Origin: Flavobacterium saccharophilum
GTDB taxonomy: Bacteria; Bacteroidota; Bacteroidia; Flavobacteriales; Flavobacteriaceae
Direction of reading: 5' to 3'
Length of the DNA: 64,000 bases
Assembly (NCBI RefSeq): GCF_900142735.1
Contig: NZ_FRBY01000004.1
Location: 62,001 to 126,000 of the forward strand
Shown: positions 48,459 to 61,206 of the stretch, piece after piece
Position numbering within the stretch: the first letter of the stretch is position 1
How the letters are laid out: each line of letters starts with the position of its first letter
Translations under genes and position numbers: made by a program
Notes under the pieces: model-generated
Told to the model about the DNA's origin: nothing
Seen by the model: only the letters and a program-made list of their open reading frames with translations
Database searches by the model: none

Positions 48459-48521
48459 ATATATGCTTCATTTCTTATATAAAATGCTCGATTTGTAGGA
48501 TTTATTTATTTCGCATTCTTC

Positions 48522-48529
48522 TATTTTTG
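48522..48529 (+). promoter_or_regulatory. Candidate -7 element before the second GH3
   Basis: TATTTTTG fits TANNTTTG and lies 78 bp before the GH3 start. No TTG at the expected -33 distance is seen, so this is a weak call; the gene may also be transcribed from the SusC/D 2 promoter. Confidence 0.3.
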
Positions 48530-48607
48530 AAAGATTGTTAATTAGGATAATTTTCTATTTAACAAGCAAATTTAATTTAACCCAAAAGGTTCTCTAAAAC
48601 ATATAAA

Positions 48608-50773
48608 ATGAGATTACGATTTATAGCTGCGGCTTTGTTTTCAGTTTTTTTTCAAAGTTCTTTTTCGCAAACGAATGCTTCGACTGAAAAAAGAATTCAA
48701 CAGTTAATTAAGAAAATGACTTTGAAGGAAAAGGTCGGCATGTTACACGGAAATTCTAAATTTTATACGGAAGAAATAAAACATCTCGGAATTCCGGAAT
48801 GGGCTTTATCAGATGGTCCACATGGAGTCAGAGCAGAAATGAATCGTCATAATTGGCAATATGCTGGACTAACGGATGATGCTTCAACCTGTTTTCCTCC
48901 GGGTACCGCTATGGCTGCAAGCTGGAATTTAGAATTAGCGAAACAACGCGGTATCGTTTTAGGTGAAGAAGCACGTTTTCGTAAAAAAGATGTTTTGCTT
49001 GGACCGGGAATCAATATTATTCGATCGCCACTTTGCGGAAGAAATTTTGAATATTTGAGTGAAGATCCTTTTCTTATTTCACAGCTTTCCATCAATTATA
49101 TCAAGGCTTTACAGACTCAGGATGTCGCAGCTTGTGTAAAACATTTTGTAGCCAATAATCAGGAACAAAATCGTTTTGTGGTTGATGTGACTATGAGCGA
49201 ACGCGCTTTACGCGAAATTTATTTACCGGGTTTCAAAGCTTCTGTAGTTGATGCCGGTGTCTTAGGCGTTATGGGTGCTTATAATAAATTCAGAGGATCC
49301 TATTGTACTGAAAATGATTATTTGGGACGAACGCTTTTACGCGATGAGTTTAAATTTAAAGGTGTTTATATGTCGGATTGGGATGCCGTTCACAGTACTG
49401 AAAAAGCGGCTTTGGCAGGTTTGGACTTAGAAATGGGAACCGAAAAAGAAAATTATAACGACTGGTATTTCGCAGATCCTTTGATAAAGGCAGTTCAGGA
49501 AGGTCGAATAAAAGAAAGTTTAGTAAATGAAAAAGTAGCCAATATTCTAAGAGTCATGATCGAAACGAAAGTTTTAGATCCGAAAACACGAATAAAAGGT
49601 GCTATAAACACAAAAGAGCACCAACAAGCAGCGTATCGTTCTGCGGTGGAAGCAGTTGTTTTACTGAAAAACGAAAAGCAAATTTTGCCGTTGAATATGA
49701 GTACTATAAAATCAGTAGCAATTATTGGTGATAATGCAACACGTACACATTGCGGTGGTGGATTTAGTTCAGAAATAAAAACTTTATACGAGGTAACACC
49801 ACTTCAGGCTATGACTACTAAATACGGAAAGTCAATGCAGATCAATTTTGCACAAGGCTATGAGAAACAATCTCATGTTGTGGAAAGAAGCAGCGACGGT
49901 CAATTAAACACCGACAAAGTAGATTGGAAATTAATAGAAGAAGCGGTGGCTCAGGCAAAAAAATCAGATGTAGCAATTGTTTTTGCAGGTTTGAACCATG
50001 ACTTCGATTCCGAATCATTTGACAGATTACACATGCGTTTGCCTTACGGACAAGAAACTTTAATTCAGGAAGTAGCCAAGGCAAATCCTAAAACAATTGT
50101 AGTGATTATTGCAGGTTCTCCGCTTGAATTGGCGGGTATTGAATCTCGTGTACCAGCTTTAGTTTGGGGTTGGTATGGTGGAATGGAAGCAGGTAATGCT
50201 GTAGTTGACGTATTGAGCGGCAAAGAATTTCCTTCGGGAAAATTGCCCTTTACAATGCCTGTTACTTTGAGTCAATCTCCCGCACATGCTTTAGGTGCTT
50301 ATCCGGGACATGATTTGAAAGTAAATTATGAGGAAGATATTTTGGTAGGATATCGTTGGTTTGACACCAAGGGAATTACACCTCAATATCCGTTTGGTTA
50401 CGGTCTGTCTTATACTTCTTTTGATATTTCTAATGTTGCCACAGACAAGAAAGTTTATGGTGTCAATGATGAAATTACAGTTAAATTCAATATCAAAAAT
50501 ACCGGAAAAACAGAAGGGGCAGAAGTAGTTCAATTGTACGCTGGTCAAACAAAGTCATCCGTTTTAAGACCTAAAAAAGAATTAAAAGCATTCGATAAAA
50601 TATTCCTGAAACCGGGAGAGCAAAAAACAATCGATTTAAAAGTAAAGGTAAAAGATTTGGCTTTTTACGACGAGAAAAGTGCTGACTGGAAAGTAGAACC
50701 GGGTGAATTTGTACTTTATACGGCTACATCAGCCGAGGATATCGTGAATACGCTTGCTATTACGGTACAATAA
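48608..50773 (+). CDS. GH3 family beta-glucosidase/beta-xylosidase
   Basis: A 721-residue secreted GH3 without PA14 insertion: signal peptide to about residue 20, TIM barrel with nucleophile D257 in VYMSDWDAVHS, KHFVANNQEQNR motif, alpha/beta sandwich (about 350-580) and Fn3-like C-terminal domain. It belongs to the compact beta-glucosidase-like branch and differs from the GH3 at 21498, so the two should differ in substrate. It probably hydrolyses oligosaccharides imported by SusC/D pair 2. A strong terminator follows 24 bp after the stop. Confidence 0.9.
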   Translation: MRLRFIAAALFSVFFQSSFSQTNASTEKRIQQLIKKMTLKEKVGMLHGNSKFYTEEIKHLGIPEWALSDGPHGVRAEMNRHNWQYAGLTDDASTCFPPGTAMAASWNLELAKQRGIVLGEEARFRKKDVLLGPGINIIRSPLCGRNFEYLSEDPFLISQLSINYIKALQTQDVAACVKHFVANNQEQNRFVVDVTMSERALREIYLPGFKASVVDAGVLGVMGAYNKFRGSYCTENDYLGRTLLRDEFKFKGVYMSDWDAVHSTEKAALAGLDLEMGTEKENYNDWYFADPLIKAVQEGRIKESLVNEKVANILRVMIETKVLDPKTRIKGAINTKEHQQAAYRSAVEAVVLLKNEKQILPLNMSTIKSVAIIGDNATRTHCGGGFSSEIKTLYEVTPLQAMTTKYGKSMQINFAQGYEKQSHVVERSSDGQLNTDKVDWKLIEEAVAQAKKSDVAIVFAGLNHDFDSESFDRLHMRLPYGQETLIQEVAKANPKTIVVIIAGSPLELAGIESRVPALVWGWYGGMEAGNAVVDVLSGKEFPSGKLPFTMPVTLSQSPAHALGAYPGHDLKVNYEEDILVGYRWFDTKGITPQYPFGYGLSYTSFDISNVATDKKVYGVNDEITVKFNIKNTGKTEGAEVVQLYAGQTKSSVLRPKKELKAFDKIFLKPGEQKTIDLKVKVKDLAFYDEKSADWKVEPGEFVLYTATSAEDIVNTLAITVQ

Positions 50774-50797
50774 GAAAATAATATGTAGTTTTTTTTG

Positions 50798-50840
50798 CAG
50801 TAATATAGTTCGTTCTTCGAACTGTATTACTGTTTTTTTT
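50798..50840 (+). terminator. Rho-independent terminator after GH3
   Basis: A 15-bp stem (50798-50812 with 50818-50832, one G-T wobble) around a 5-nt loop, followed by a run of eight T. One of the strongest terminators in the window; it closes the SusC 2-SusD 2-GH3 transcript. Confidence 0.88.
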
Positions 50841-50850
50841 TAGCATGTAC

Positions 50851-51505
50851 TTTGCGTTAAATTTAACCGCAAGGCACGCAAAGGGATTACGCAAAGGTCG
50901 CAAAGTTTTGTTCGCAAAGCTTTGCGGACTTAATGAAGTTAATTACAAACACACCGAAAAAAAATACTTGGCACACTTTGCGTTAAATTTAACCGCATGG
51001 CACGCAAAGGGATTACGCAAAGGTCGCAAAGTTTTATTCGCAAAGCTTTGCGGACGTAATGAAGTTAATTACAAACACACCGAAAAAAAATACTTGGCGC
51101 ACTTTGCGTTAAATTTAACCGCAAGGCACGCAAAGGGATTATGCAAAGGTCGCAAAGTTTTATTCGCAAAGCTTTGCGGACGTAATGAAGTTAATTACAA
51201 ACACACCGAAAAAAAATACTTGGCGCACTTTGCGTTAAATTTAACCGCAAGGCACGCAAAGGGATTACGCAAAGGTCGCAAAGTTTTATTCGCAAAGCTT
51301 TGCGGACGTAATGAAGTTAATTACAAACACACCAAAAAAAATACTTGGCGCACTTTGCGTTAAATTTAACCACAAGGCACGCAAAGGGGATTATGTAAAG
51401 GTCGCAAAGTTTTGTTCGCAAAGCTTTGCGGACTTAATGAAGTTAATTACAAACACACCGAAAAAAATACTTGGCGCACTTTGCGTTAAATTAACCACAA
51501 GGCAT
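50851..51505. repeat. Tandem repeat, five 126-bp units plus a partial sixth
   Basis: Copies of a unit beginning TTTGCGTTAAATTTAACC start at 50851, 50977, 51103, 51229, 51354 and 51480 (125- or 126-bp spacing, few mismatches). Each unit contains palindromic CGCAAAG/CTTTGCG words. 126 is a multiple of three, so a 172-codon open frame with a 42-residue repeat appears by chance; I do not call it a gene. The array separates two convergent genes (GH3 and the symporter). A related sequence occurs at 63815-63841. Confidence 0.9.
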
Positions 51506-52972
51506 TTAATTTCCTCTTCTTTCCTTAAGATCCTTTTCAATCCCGATTTCCATATTCCTATCAATTACATAAAAGCACAACAATACAGCGCTTATAATGA
51601 ATATAAAGCCTGGATAAATGCTTACACACAATTTAATTCCCTCTACAGCTGCTGGTACCTGATTCACTTCTTCAGCGACATAACCATATTTTGATAAAAA
51701 AGCCGCACCAAGGGCACCGCCAATACTGATGCCTATTTTTAGCCCAAAAATCATAGCCGAAAAAACAGTAGCAGTCGCTCTTCGATTGTTTTTCCATTCG
51801 CTGTAATCGGCCACATCAGCAATCATGGCCCACAATAACGGGATTGTTACTCCATAAATAAACCCGTGTGCTAATTGAGTCAGAAAAACCATTGCAATAG
51901 CGGTTCTGCTGTAAAAATTAAAAAGCAACAAACTTAAAGCAGACAAAAAAATGAAAGTGATATAAATATTTCTTTTGCCAAATACGTCTGCGAGTGATTT
52001 TGAAAATAAAATTCCAAAAATCATAAACAGTATTCCACCAGCATTAAAAAGACTAAATGCAGAAGTAGGAACATCGCCCGGCCATTGAAAATCTACCAAT
52101 CCCATTGCTCTTAACGAATTGTTCAGATCATGAATAAAGGCCGTAAAACCAATGTCATTCAGGAATACAGTTTGCGCGACAGGATCTAAATAATACTTAA
52201 AATAAAAAACATACATTCCGCCTTTTAAAGACAAGGTAACAAATACCAAAATAGTAACCAGCAACATGACCAGCCAGGGGCCATTTTTAGACAGATCGAT
52301 AAAATCCTGTCGGACTGATGATTTCTGGTGCTTTGCGGGTATGATTCTTTCTTTTGTCGTAAAAAAAGTAATTAGGAAACAAATTACTCCAATAACAGCA
52401 AATAGAATCATTGTATTTTTAAAACCAATTGCCTTATCACCATGTCCTAAAATTAAGACCAATGGCAATAAAAGCGACTGAATTATAAATTGAGCTACCA
52501 TTACCGCAACAAAACGATAAGAGGAAAGACTGTTTCTTTCTTTCATATCACCGGTTAAAACGCCACTTAAAGCAACATACGGCAGATTATTGGCCGAATA
52601 GATTATGACTAGAAAAAAGTAAGTAAGTAACGTATAGATAATCTTGCCATTTTCTCCAAAATTGGGAGTTAAAAAAGAAAGAACTGCGCCAATTCCAAAA
52701 GGCAGGGCAGTCCATAATATCCAGGGTCTGAATTTTCCCCAGCGGGTGTGAGTACGATCCGCAATAACGCCCATAATGATATTAAAAAAAGCGCCGACAA
52801 AACCTCCAATAAAAATAATAATACTTGCTGTTCCGGCAGGAATTTTATAAACATCGGTATAAAAGAAAGCAAGGAAGGTTAGTAAGGTTTGAAAAATCAA
52901 ATTAGCAGCAAAATCTCCTAAACCGTAACCAATTTTTTCCAGTACAGAAAGTTTTTCTGATGTATCACTCAT
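51506..52972 (-). CDS. GPH-family sugar:cation symporter (MFS)
   Basis: 488 residues from the ATG at 52972 (MSDTSEKLSVLEKIGYGLGDFAANL, the usual family start); the frame extends to an ATG at 53044. About 12 transmembrane helices. Family motif regions GYGLGDFAANL, MGVIADRTHTRWGKFRPWIL and the C-terminal WAMIADVADYSEWKNNRRATATVFS identify the glycoside-pentoside-hexuronide:cation (MelB/XynP-like) family. It sits in the inner membrane and imports mono- or oligosaccharides with H+ or Na+. In this locus it is the best candidate for uptake of xylose, arabinose or xylobiose. It is the only minus-strand gene of the locus. Confidence 0.9.
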   Translation of the reverse strand: MSDTSEKLSVLEKIGYGLGDFAANLIFQTLLTFLAFFYTDVYKIPAGTASIIIFIGGFVGAFFNIIMGVIADRTHTRWGKFRPWILWTALPFGIGAVLSFLTPNFGENGKIIYTLLTYFFLVIIYSANNLPYVALSGVLTGDMKERNSLSSYRFVAVMVAQFIIQSLLLPLVLILGHGDKAIGFKNTMILFAVIGVICFLITFFTTKERIIPAKHQKSSVRQDFIDLSKNGPWLVMLLVTILVFVTLSLKGGMYVFYFKYYLDPVAQTVFLNDIGFTAFIHDLNNSLRAMGLVDFQWPGDVPTSAFSLFNAGGILFMIFGILFSKSLADVFGKRNIYITFIFLSALSLLLFNFYSRTAIAMVFLTQLAHGFIYGVTIPLLWAMIADVADYSEWKNNRRATATVFSAMIFGLKIGISIGGALGAAFLSKYGYVAEEVNQVPAAVEGIKLCVSIYPGFIFIISAVLLCFYVIDRNMEIGIEKDLKERRGN

Positions 52973-53266
52973 CAATATACTGGCTGACTTTTTTCTGCTT
53001 ATCCCCATGTGTTGATTAAAAAATATTTTAGAGCGATATATCATTGAAATAGTACTTCGTTTTTTATTTAATTTTTATAAAATGGTAAATGTAAAAATAG
53101 CTCGAAAGTTGAAATAAGATTGTCAATTTTGAAGCCTTTAATAGCAGATTTGAAGCATTCTTTAGTTGTAGTAATTCTATTAAATTTAAATTGCTATTTT
53201 AGCTTCTGATTTACAGAAAACAACTGAAAGTCAACATTATTATTCACATTTTTTTTATTTACTTCT

Positions 53267-55381
53267 ATGCGCATTTTCCATCTTTTGTTGATCGTTTCCT
53301 GTTTTTTTATTAGTTGTAATAAAAAACAGCATACTGAAGAGAATCACAAATATACCAATGATTTGATTAATGAAACTAGCCCGTATCTTTTGCAGCATGC
53401 GCACAATCCTGTAGATTGGAAAGCCTGGAATCAGGAAGCGTTGGACAAAGCAAAAGCAGAAAATAAACTTATTATTATTTCTGTAGGATATTCTGCGTGC
53501 CATTGGTGCCATGTTATGGAAGAAGAAAGTTTTGAAAACGAAGCTGTGGCTAAATTAATGAATGACAATTTTATCAGCATAAAAGTGGATAGGGAAGAGC
53601 GTCCGGATATTGACCAGATTTATATGAATGCTGTGCAATTAATGACAGGCAAAGGCGGATGGCCTTTAAACTGTATTGCACTTCCTGATGGGCGACCTAT
53701 TTTTGGAGGTACCTATTTTACGAGAGAAGAATGGACAAAAGCTTTAACAGAGCTCTCTGATTTGTATAAAAACAATCCGAAGAAAGCCAGTGAATATGCT
53801 GATAAATTAGTAGCAGGTATTCAGAAGGCAGAATTAATTTCAGTTAATAATAGTCCGGCTGATTTTAAAAATTCAGCAATTTCTGATGCGGTAAAATTAT
53901 GGCAGAAAGAATTAGATTATAAAGAAGGCGGGTTAGCTGGTGATACTAAATTTCCAATGCCAGGCGCGCTGAGTTTTCTTCTTCGTTACAGTATTCAGAA
54001 TAATGACAAAGCAACGCAAAACTATGTACATACAACACTGGCAAAAATGGCGAATGGAGGAATTTACGACCCCATTGGAGGTGGTTTCTCCAGATATTCT
54101 GTAGATTCAAAATGGCATATTCCTCATTTTGAAAAAATGCTTTACGATAATGCACAATTAGTGAGTTTGTATTCTGATGCTTACTTGGCAACCAAAAATG
54201 AACTGTATAAGAAAACAGTAGTGGAAACACTAAATTTTGTAGAGAAAGAACTTATGGCTTCCAACGGTGCTTTTTATTCGTCTTTAGATGCCGACAGTAA
54301 AAACAGATCAAACAAACGGGAAGAAGGTGCGTATTATGTTTGGAAAAAAGAAGAGTTACAAACGCTGTTAAAATATGATTTTTCTCTCTTTCAGGAATAC
54401 TTCAACATCAATGAAAATGGTTTGTGGGAAAATGGGAACTATGTTTTGTTTAAGACACAAGCAGATAAAGACTTTGCAATCAAAAATAAACTAACGGTAG
54501 CAGAACTGGATTCTAAAGTTAAAAATTGGAAACAAATCCTTTTAGCGGCCAGAAACAAAAGACCAAGACCTCATTTAGACAATAAAACTTTAACATCATG
54601 GAATGCTTTAATGATAAAGGGTTATGTTAGCGCTTACAGGGCATTTAAAAATCCGCATTATAAAGAAGTTGCTTTAAAAAACGCCAATTTTATTGTTAAC
54701 AACCAGCTTCAAAAAGACGGAAGTTTAAATCACAGCTATAAAGAAGACAAAAGCAGTATTGTTGGTTTTTCAGAAGATTACGCCACAGTTATAGATGCGT
54801 TTATTTCTGTCTATCAGATTACTCTTGATGAAAAATGGCTCACTAAAGCGAAACAATTAACCGATTATACAATAACTCATTTTTGGGATAAAAAATCGAA
54901 TCTGTTTTATTTTACCTCTAATACGTCAAAAGATTTAATTAGCAGGAAAATGGAAATCGTAGACAATGTAATTCCTGGTTCTAATTCTGTACTTGCTCAT
55001 AATCTATTTTTATTAGGACATTATTATTCTAATGAAACTTATTCCAAAACTGCACAACAGATGTTGAATAATGTAAAAGAAGATGCCTTACAAGCACCAA
55101 CGGAGTATTACAATTGGTTAAATTTAATGATGAATTACACCGATGATTATTTTGAGGTTGCTATTTCAGGAAAAGATGCTGTAGCTAAAACGAGCCAGCT
55201 TCAAAGTTATTATTTGCCAAATATTCTTATTGCCGGATCGACTGCAGCAAGTAAGCTTCCTATTTTAGAAAATCGTTTTGCAGACAATGAAACTTATATT
55301 TATGTCTGTGTGAACAAAGCTTGTAAAATGCCAGAAAAAGAAGTAAATGTGGCAGTTGGTAAAATAAAAAATGGTTTGTAG
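53267..55381 (+). CDS. DUF255 thioredoxin-fold lipoprotein (YyaL/SSP411 family)
   Basis: A 704-residue protein: lipobox ISC (C17), DUF255 thioredoxin-like domain (about 30-195; [51 protein letters not shown]) and an (alpha/alpha)6 toroid (about 210-650; [37 protein letters not shown]). The toroid resembles N-acylglucosamine 2-epimerase and unsaturated glucuronyl hydrolases. Most family members are cytosolic, so the lipoprotein signal is notable. No biochemical role is established. Divergent from the symporter gene. Confidence 0.85.
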   Translation: MRIFHLLLIVSCFFISCNKKQHTEENHKYTNDLINETSPYLLQHAHNPVDWKAWNQEALDKAKAENKLIIISVGYSACHWCHVMEEESFENEAVAKLMNDNFISIKVDREERPDIDQIYMNAVQLMTGKGGWPLNCIALPDGRPIFGGTYFTREEWTKALTELSDLYKNNPKKASEYADKLVAGIQKAELISVNNSPADFKNSAISDAVKLWQKELDYKEGGLAGDTKFPMPGALSFLLRYSIQNNDKATQNYVHTTLAKMANGGIYDPIGGGFSRYSVDSKWHIPHFEKMLYDNAQLVSLYSDAYLATKNELYKKTVVETLNFVEKELMASNGAFYSSLDADSKNRSNKREEGAYYVWKKEELQTLLKYDFSLFQEYFNINENGLWENGNYVLFKTQADKDFAIKNKLTVAELDSKVKNWKQILLAARNKRPRPHLDNKTLTSWNALMIKGYVSAYRAFKNPHYKEVALKNANFIVNNQLQKDGSLNHSYKEDKSSIVGFSEDYATVIDAFISVYQITLDEKWLTKAKQLTDYTITHFWDKKSNLFYFTSNTSKDLISRKMEIVDNVIPGSNSVLAHNLFLLGHYYSNETYSKTAQQMLNNVKEDALQAPTEYYNWLNLMMNYTDDYFEVAISGKDAVAKTSQLQSYYLPNILIAGSTAASKLPILENRFADNETYIYVCVNKACKMPEKEVNVAVGKIKNGL

Positions 55382-55762
55382 CAAAAAAAGAGACAAACTC
55401 GCGAAGCTCTTCATAAACTTACTTTAGCAAGATCTTAACTCATTAAGTATAATAAAGTCTTCTTTTATTTAACGAGTTAAGGTTTTTATATTGTCTCAAT
55501 GCGCAACCAGTTGTTTTAAAACTTTTTCTTTTAAAAGTATAACTTCTGAAATATCGTTGATTTACAATTATTTGCTGAAATTTTAAGCTGCTTTTTACTT
55601 TTACGAGTTATGCAGTAAAAATGAATTATGTCTTTTAAATTGTTAAAATTTTCTTTTAAAAGAATCGTGTAAATAAATATAATTTACTTTTTTGGCTTTA
55701 AAATTAAACAGAATGTTTTTTATTATATCTTTTTTTAATAATTATGATGTTAAATTATTAAA
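55382..55762. other. Gene-free region before the operon B promoter
   Basis: About 380 bp after the DUF255 gene. It contains a weak terminator-like inverted repeat CTTAACTC/GAGTTAAG (55434-55441 and 55474-55481, then GTTTTTA) and CAACCAGTTG (55504-55513), a one-mismatch copy of the CAACCGGTTG palindrome, 250 bp upstream of the true promoter copy. No ORF is supported. Confidence 0.4.
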
Positions 55763-55817
55763 CAACCGGTTGTGTATTGATTGTTTTTGTATATATTTGT
55801 AATAAATACACTTATTA
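55763..55817 (+). promoter_or_regulatory. Promoter of xylan operon B with CAACCGGTTG operator
   Basis: CAACCGGTTG (55763-55772) overlaps the -33 TTG (55770-55772); TATATTTG (55792-55799) is the -7 element with a 19-bp spacer. TGTATTGA follows the palindrome and TAATAAATACACTTATTA follows the -7, both identical to the operon A promoter at 14366-14418. Transcription should start near 55806, leaving a leader of roughly 265 nt before the GH43 start. Confidence 0.8.
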
Positions 55818-55943
55818 AAATTTATGAAAATATAATTTCTCTATAATTAAAGATTTTGAGTTTAGATTTAAAAATTAATGTTGGTTATAAGTGTTATTTT
55901 ACAAAGTTGGTTTATAACTAAGGGTACGGTTAGTTTTTAAATT

Positions 55944-55976
55944 AAAAGCCGAAAGCTTAAACACTTTCGGCTTTTT
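55944..55976 (+). terminator. Intrinsic terminator inside the operon B leader
   Basis: A perfect 12-bp stem AAAAGCCGAAAG / CTTTCGGCTTTT with an 8-nt loop followed by T residues. It lies between the promoter (-7 at 55799) and the first gene (56071), so it would either act as an attenuator or end a small RNA of about 170 nt. Confidence 0.8.
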
Positions 55977-56070
55977 CATTAAACCATAAATTTTAAGATT
56001 CAACGAGTAGACAGAAAAGATTATCATACAGCTAGTCATTAACTATAAGACCAAACCAAAAAACATTGAA

Positions 56071-57033
56071 ATGAAAAACCACACCAAAATTTTATTTGCG
56101 CTACTATGTTGCTTGTCAGCAATTAAAACTACGGCACAAAATCCTATTATAAAAAACATCTTCACTGCAGATCCGGCACCTATCGTACATAAAGGTATCT
56201 TGTATTTATATACAGGGCACGATGTTGCAACCGAGCAGGATACTAATTACAAAATGGCCGATTGGCGTGTGTATTCGACAACAGATATGGCAACCTGGAA
56301 AGATCATGGAGCACCGCTTTCACCAAGCACATTTTCATGGGCGACCGGCGATGCTTACGCAGCGCAATGTATCGAGAGAAACGGAAAGTTTTATTGGTTT
56401 GTTTCTACATTTCATAAAAAAGATGAGGTAAGCGGAGGTGGTGCCGCTATTGGTGTAGCAGTTTCTGATAGTCCGACCGGTCCTTTTAAAGATGCGATTG
56501 GCAAAGCGCTTATCATTAATGAAATGACTACAGACATGACGTATGCCTGGGACGATATTGATCCGACAGTATTTGTTGATGATGATGGGCAAGCTTATAT
56601 GTTTTGGGGAAATGGAAGCTGCAAATGGGTAAAGTTGAAAAAGAACATGATTGAAGTCGATGGGCCAATCACTACTTTCAAACCTAAAAATTATATTGAA
56701 GGTCCTTGGGTATACAAACGCAAAGGAATTTATTATTTAGTTTATGCCAGTGCTGGAACAAAGCCTGAAATGATTGAATATTGCACGGCCAAGAATCCAG
56801 CGGGTCCATGGACATATCAGGGAATCATTCAGGAAAATGTACCTAACAGTTTTACGACACATCCAGGTATTATTGATTACAAAGGCAAATCATACTTTTT
56901 TTATCACAACGGAAGTTTGCCTACGGGCGGAAGCTACAGACGTTCTGTTTGTGTAGACTATATGTATTATAATGAGGATGGAACCATTCAAAAGATAATA
57001 CAAACTACTGAAGGCGTCAGCAAAATCAAATAG
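56071..57033 (+). CDS. GH43 family glycosidase, single-domain
   Basis: A 320-residue secreted GH43 made of the five-bladed propeller only. Catalytic residues: base D34 (TADPAPIV), modulating D164 (DIDPTVFVDDD) and acid E210 (YIEGPWV). The start FTADPAPIVHKGILYLYTGHD is like that of xylan-active GH43 arabinofuranosidases. It probably removes alpha-L-arabinofuranosyl or xylosyl units from arabinoxylan. First gene of operon B, 26 bp before a second GH43. The final blade lacks any CBM extension. Confidence 0.88.
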   Translation: MKNHTKILFALLCCLSAIKTTAQNPIIKNIFTADPAPIVHKGILYLYTGHDVATEQDTNYKMADWRVYSTTDMATWKDHGAPLSPSTFSWATGDAYAAQCIERNGKFYWFVSTFHKKDEVSGGGAAIGVAVSDSPTGPFKDAIGKALIINEMTTDMTYAWDDIDPTVFVDDDGQAYMFWGNGSCKWVKLKKNMIEVDGPITTFKPKNYIEGPWVYKRKGIYYLVYASAGTKPEMIEYCTAKNPAGPWTYQGIIQENVPNSFTTHPGIIDYKGKSYFFYHNGSLPTGGSYRRSVCVDYMYYNEDGTIQKIIQTTEGVSKIK

Positions 57034-57059
57034 AGTCTCTTAATTTAATCTTTTGTCCC

Positions 57060-58607
57060 ATGAAAAAAGGAATTAAGTTCATTTTCGTCTTCTCTATTTT
57101 GCTTATTCAGGCTTTTGCTTTCGCGCAAGCCCAGAACCCAATACTTTTTGCAGATGTGCCTGATCTGTCCATTATAAGAGTGGGTAAAAACTATTATATG
57201 AGCAGTACTACAATGCACATGAGTCCGGGTTTGCCTATTATGAAATCTACAGATCTTGTCAATTGGAAACTTATTAATTATGCCTATGATACTTTGGCAG
57301 ACATGCCGGAACTAAATTTAACAGAAGGAAAAAGCACCTATGGAAGAGGTTCCTGGGCAAGCAGTCTGCGTTTTCATAACGGAATGTATTATGTGACCAC
57401 TTTTGCACAGACCACAGGAGAAACCTATATTTTTAAAACGAATGATATAGAAAAAGGAAACTGGCAAAGAGTTTCTTTTAAACCGGATTATCACGACCAT
57501 TCTTTGTTTTTTGATGATGATGGTAAGGCGTATTTAATCTACGGAGCAGGTAAAATCAAATTGGTTGAACTCAATGACGATTTGACCGGAATTAAACAAA
57601 ATGTTCCGGAGAAAGTTATTATAGAAAATGCCAGTGCACCCGCAGGAAACAATATTATGTTAGGTGCAGAAGGTTCTCAGTTGTTTAAAATAAAAGGAAA
57701 ATATTACCTGTTTAATATTTGCTGGCCTCAGGACGGAATGCGTACCGTAATCATTCATAGGGCAGATAATATTAATGGTCCTTGGGAAGGAAAAATAGGT
57801 TTGCAGGATTTGGGCGTTGCTCAGGGTGGACTGATAGATACTCCTGACGGTCAATGGTTCTCTTATCTTTTTCGCGACTTCGGAGCTGTTGGCAGAATTC
57901 CGTATCTGGTTCCGGTAAAATGGGAAGATGGCTGGCCAATATTAGGAGAAAATGGAAAAGTTCCAGAAAAATTAAACCTGCCAGCAAGTAAAGGCTTGAC
58001 TCCGAATTTGGTTGCTTCTGATGAATTCAATAGCAAGAAAGATCAAGAAACATTGCCCTTAGTTTGGCAATGGAATCACAATCCGGATAATACGCTTTGG
58101 TCTTTAAGAGAAAGAAAAGGATTCCTTCGCCTTAAGACAGGAAGAATTGATACTGATTTTCTCTTAGCCAGAAACACATTGACACAACGCACAATTGGTC
58201 CAACAAGTTCAGCTTCTGTTTCTTTAGACATTTCGAAAATGAAAGAGGGTGATTTTACCGGATTATCAGCTTTACAAAAAGAATACGGATTGGTTGGAGT
58301 GAAAGTGGAGGAGGGCAAAAAATCAATAGTAATGGTAAATACAAATAAAGATAAAGCTGTTGAAGTACAGCGAATTCCTTTAGATCAAAATCAGGTTTAT
58401 TTTAAAATTGATTGTGACTTCACAAACAAAAAAGATGAAGCCATTTTCTTTTACAGTTTAGATGGAAAAGTGTGGAACCCGATAGGAGACACTTTAAAAA
58501 TGAAATATACCCTTCCGCACTTTATGGGATATCGTTTCGGTTTATTCAATTATGCAACAAAAAATACCGGAGGATATGTTGATTTTGATTGGTTTAGAAT
58601 TAAATAG
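57060..58607 (+). CDS. GH43 family glycosidase with C-terminal beta-xylosidase-type sandwich
   Basis: A 515-residue secreted GH43 (GH43_12-like by overall appearance): signal peptide, propeller with D35 (VPDLSIIR), D146 (HDHSLFFDDDG) and E204 (LGAEGSQLF), then a concanavalin-like C-terminal domain that ends VDFDWFRIK, the complete terminal strand that the GH43 at 14492 lacks. Activity: beta-xylosidase or alpha-L-arabinofuranosidase on xylan oligosaccharides. It lies 26 bp after the first GH43 and 15 bp before GH8. Confidence 0.88.
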   Translation: MKKGIKFIFVFSILLIQAFAFAQAQNPILFADVPDLSIIRVGKNYYMSSTTMHMSPGLPIMKSTDLVNWKLINYAYDTLADMPELNLTEGKSTYGRGSWASSLRFHNGMYYVTTFAQTTGETYIFKTNDIEKGNWQRVSFKPDYHDHSLFFDDDGKAYLIYGAGKIKLVELNDDLTGIKQNVPEKVIIENASAPAGNNIMLGAEGSQLFKIKGKYYLFNICWPQDGMRTVIIHRADNINGPWEGKIGLQDLGVAQGGLIDTPDGQWFSYLFRDFGAVGRIPYLVPVKWEDGWPILGENGKVPEKLNLPASKGLTPNLVASDEFNSKKDQETLPLVWQWNHNPDNTLWSLRERKGFLRLKTGRIDTDFLLARNTLTQRTIGPTSSASVSLDISKMKEGDFTGLSALQKEYGLVGVKVEEGKKSIVMVNTNKDKAVEVQRIPLDQNQVYFKIDCDFTNKKDEAIFFYSLDGKVWNPIGDTLKMKYTLPHFMGYRFGLFNYATKNTGGYVDFDWFRIK

Positions 58608-58622
58608 TAAAAAAGTTAAATT

Positions 58623-61068
<2,446 letters not shown>

Positions 61069-61206
61069 TGATTTTTTAAGATTACTAATCCATTCATTTT
61101 AATATACGGTATCTGGCGGTGAATTGTATTTGCCCCAAAACATGACATTCAAACTATTCATCTGTCCAGATACTTGTTGTTGGTTTTAATAATTAAATAT
61201 AAAATT

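Noticed and set aside
50845..51363. 172-codon open frame with a 42-residue repeat
   Set aside because: It lies fully within the 126-bp tandem DNA repeat; the unit length is a multiple of three so the frame stays open by chance. Composition is unlike real proteins here and the same repeat core occurs in other non-coding sequence.
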